7,143 nt of DNA from Dehalococcoidia bacterium (GTDB taxonomy: Bacteria; Chloroflexota; Dehalococcoidia; JAUYDP01). The first letter of the stretch is position 1. Each line of letters opens with the position of its first letter. The stretch is taken from positions 1 to 7,143 of the forward strand of contig JAUYDP010000353.1 of NCBI GenBank assembly GCA_030691805.1, read 5' to 3'. Both the position numbers and the translations under genes were made by a program. Positions 6,069 through 7,143 of the stretch are shown piece by piece. The notes under the pieces are model-generated. The model was given only the letters and a program-made list of their open reading frames with translations. It was not told the origin of the DNA and did not search any database.

Positions 6069-6104
6069 GGGGTTAGGGTCTAGGGTTCAGGGTCCAGGGG
6101 TCAG
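6069..6104. repeat. G-rich degenerate heptamer tandem repeat (possible G-quadruplex)
   Basis: Five head-to-tail 7-base units lie on the plus strand: GGGTTAG, GGTCTAG, GGTTCAG, GGTCCAG, GGGTCAG. They carry five runs of three or more G (6069-6072, 6076-6078, 6083-6085, 6090-6092, 6097-6100) separated by 3-4 bases, which satisfies the usual G-quadruplex pattern. The array ends four bases upstream of the hemB -35 element. I recall AGGGTTCAGGGTCTAGGG-like strings as dispersed repeats in environmental genomes. The rest of the gap (6105-6197) shows no gene. Confidence 0.7.
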
Positions 6105-6197
6105 AGTCAACGGGCCCGAGCCATTACCGATCTGGCGTTACAATGTGCGCCGAACCTCTAATGCACTTACCGCCTACACTGCTTCCGACATCCTACG

Positions 6198-6213
6198 GGT
6201 GATTCGAACCACC
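6198..6213 (-). other. Hairpin 6 bases after the hydantoinase B stop
   Basis: The minus strand reads GGTGGTTCGAATCACC. As RNA it can form GGUGG/UCACC with one G-U pair around a UUCGAA loop. On the plus strand the same position would be an A-C mismatch, so the hairpin fits the minus-strand transcript. No T run follows, so it is a possible 3'-end or Rho-assisted structure rather than a standard terminator. It resembles a tRNA T-arm but no tRNA is present. Confidence 0.4.
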
Positions 6214-6219
6214 TTTGAA

Positions 6220-7143
6220 TCAGAATGGGTCCGGGGAAGGAGCAGGGTTGTCCCTCAGCGCCTGCGTCCTCTGCCAGTTTACCGCGGGCGGATTACCCTC
6301 TATCGCCACCCGGTAGTCTCGCTCAGCGCTCTCCACCGTGACCAGGCCGTTTATGACGTCCTGGAACACCAGCTCCGGGTCCCGCTCCTCCGGGGGATAG
6401 CAGCCTCCTCCTCCTCCCTGAGAGATATGGAGCACGTCTCCCGGATGGAGGAGACACCGCTCCTTGGATTGCGGATTGTAGTCTCCATCCGGCCTCCGGA
6501 TGACCACCCGGGCGGTCCGGCCGTCCCAGCCCCCGTGCAGGCCCCTGGCCGCGAACCTGGTCCGCTCGTACATGCTCAGGAGGGTGGCCGGCGTCTCGCT
6601 ACGGACCTTCACAATTGTGCGCTGGTCGCATCCTCCCCGGAACCGGCCCGGCCCGCCGGAGTCGGGGATGAGCTCTTTGGCCAGGACGAAGACGGGGGAG
6701 ATGCTCTCCATGATCTCCACCGGGACGCAGCCCAGGTTGGCTGGATAGGATGTGGCGGAATAGCCATCGGCCGTTGGACGCGCACCCATGCCGCCGTTGT
6801 TGATGAAGGCATAGGTAAAGGGCTGCCCCCTCTGGTCCCTACCGGTAAGGGAGGTGATGGCAACATGGCCGCTGTCGGCCGGCGCCCGGCCGGGGACCGC
6901 CTTGGCCAGGGCGCCGTAAACCGCCGCCGCGATGAAGGAGACGGTGATGTGGCGGGCGGCTACAGGCGCAGGCCGCCTGCTGTTCAGGAAGCTCCCTTCC
7001 GGGATCGTCAGGCGAATCGGGCGAAGGATGCCCTCGTTGTTGGGCAGGTCCGGCGCCAAGGCGGACTTCAGGGCAAAGGCGGTAAAGGCCAGGGTGAAGT
7101 TCCAGACCCCGTTGATGCCATGCTCTATCTGGAGGGACGTGCC
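6220..7143 (-). CDS. Hydantoinase B/oxoprolinase family protein, C-terminal part (5' end beyond window)
   Basis: An open minus-strand frame enters at the right edge and ends at TGA (6222-6220), giving the last 307 residues of a family usually about 500-600 long. The family (HyuB, the C-terminal half of 5-oxoprolinase, acetone carboxylase subunit) works with a HyuA-type ATP-binding partner to open hydantoins, oxoproline or similar rings. Seen here: EHGINGVWNFTLAFTAFALKSA at the edge, NNEGILRPIRLTIPEGSFLNSRRPAPVAAR, NNGGMGARPTADGYSATSYPAN, PVEIMES, DSGGPGRFRGGC, then near the end SQGGGGGCYPPEERDP and VINGLVTVESAERDY, which mark the family's C-terminus. The substrate cannot be told from this part. 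The partner gene should lie upstream, beyond the window. It appears unrelated to the haem genes and is separated from them by its own 3' hairpin and the hemB promoter. Confidence 0.93.
   Translation of the reverse strand, partial: GTSLQIEHGINGVWNFTLAFTAFALKSALAPDLPNNEGILRPIRLTIPEGSFLNSRRPAPVAARHITVSFIAAAVYGALAKAVPGRAPADSGHVAITSLTGRDQRGQPFTYAFINNGGMGARPTADGYSATSYPANLGCVPVEIMESISPVFVLAKELIPDSGGPGRFRGGCDQRTIVKVRSETPATLLSMYERTRFAARGLHGGWDGRTARVVIRRPDGDYNPQSKERCLLHPGDVLHISQGGGGGCYPPEERDPELVFQDVINGLVTVESAERDYRVAIEGNPPAVNWQRTQALRDNPAPSPDPF

Noticed and set aside
6195..6262. tRNA gene suggested by GGTGGTTCGAATCACC, which resembles a T-arm on the minus strand
   Set aside because: The T-stem would have a mismatched second pair in the standard register, no D-arm or anticodon arm fits upstream, and the upstream part is the end of the hydantoinase gene. 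On the plus strand the GTTC of the T-loop is missing.

Overview
The window reads as chromosomal DNA of an uncultured-type, moderately GC-rich bacterium, most likely a member of the Chloroflexota (possibly Dehalococcoidia-like). The case rests on three things. The secreted protein at the left end has a domain style I associate with that phylum. A fused siroheme decarboxylase sits among haem genes. Three kinds of short repeat that I recall as frequent in such genomes lie in the gaps. This placement is an inference from memory, not a search result. All six supported genes lie on the minus strand, so transcription runs from right to left.

In transcription order: (1) 7143-6220, the C-terminal part of a hydantoinase B/oxoprolinase-type subunit, cut by the window edge. 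(2) A 207-base gap with a hairpin after that gene, a G-rich heptamer repeat and a strong sigma70-like promoter. (3) hemB, porphobilinogen synthase. (4) A 133-base gap with a hairpin directly after hemB and a dispersed-repeat copy. (5) A single-chain AhbA-AhbB siroheme decarboxylase. (6) Only 27 bases later, a cobalamin-binding-type radical SAM enzyme of unknown reaction. (7) A 214-base gap built largely from a 9-base modular repeat. (8) hemL, glutamate-1-semialdehyde aminomutase, with a TTG start. (9) Only 35 bases later, a secreted protein that runs off the left edge.

The core is a tetrapyrrole cluster. HemL makes 5-aminolaevulinate from glutamate-1-semialdehyde (C5 route). HemB condenses two of these to porphobilinogen. 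AhbAB acts much later, removing two acetate carboxyls from sirohaem on the alternative sirohaem-dependent haem route (or, less likely, on the haem d1 route). The steps between HemB and AhbAB, and the AhbC and AhbD steps after it, are not seen here. The radical SAM protein lies exactly where a downstream sirohaem-route enzyme might be expected. However, it has an N-terminal B12-type domain and only four cysteines, so it does not look like AhbC, AhbD or NirJ. It is the best candidate in the window for an undescribed activity. The hydantoinase fragment appears to belong to a separate transcription unit.
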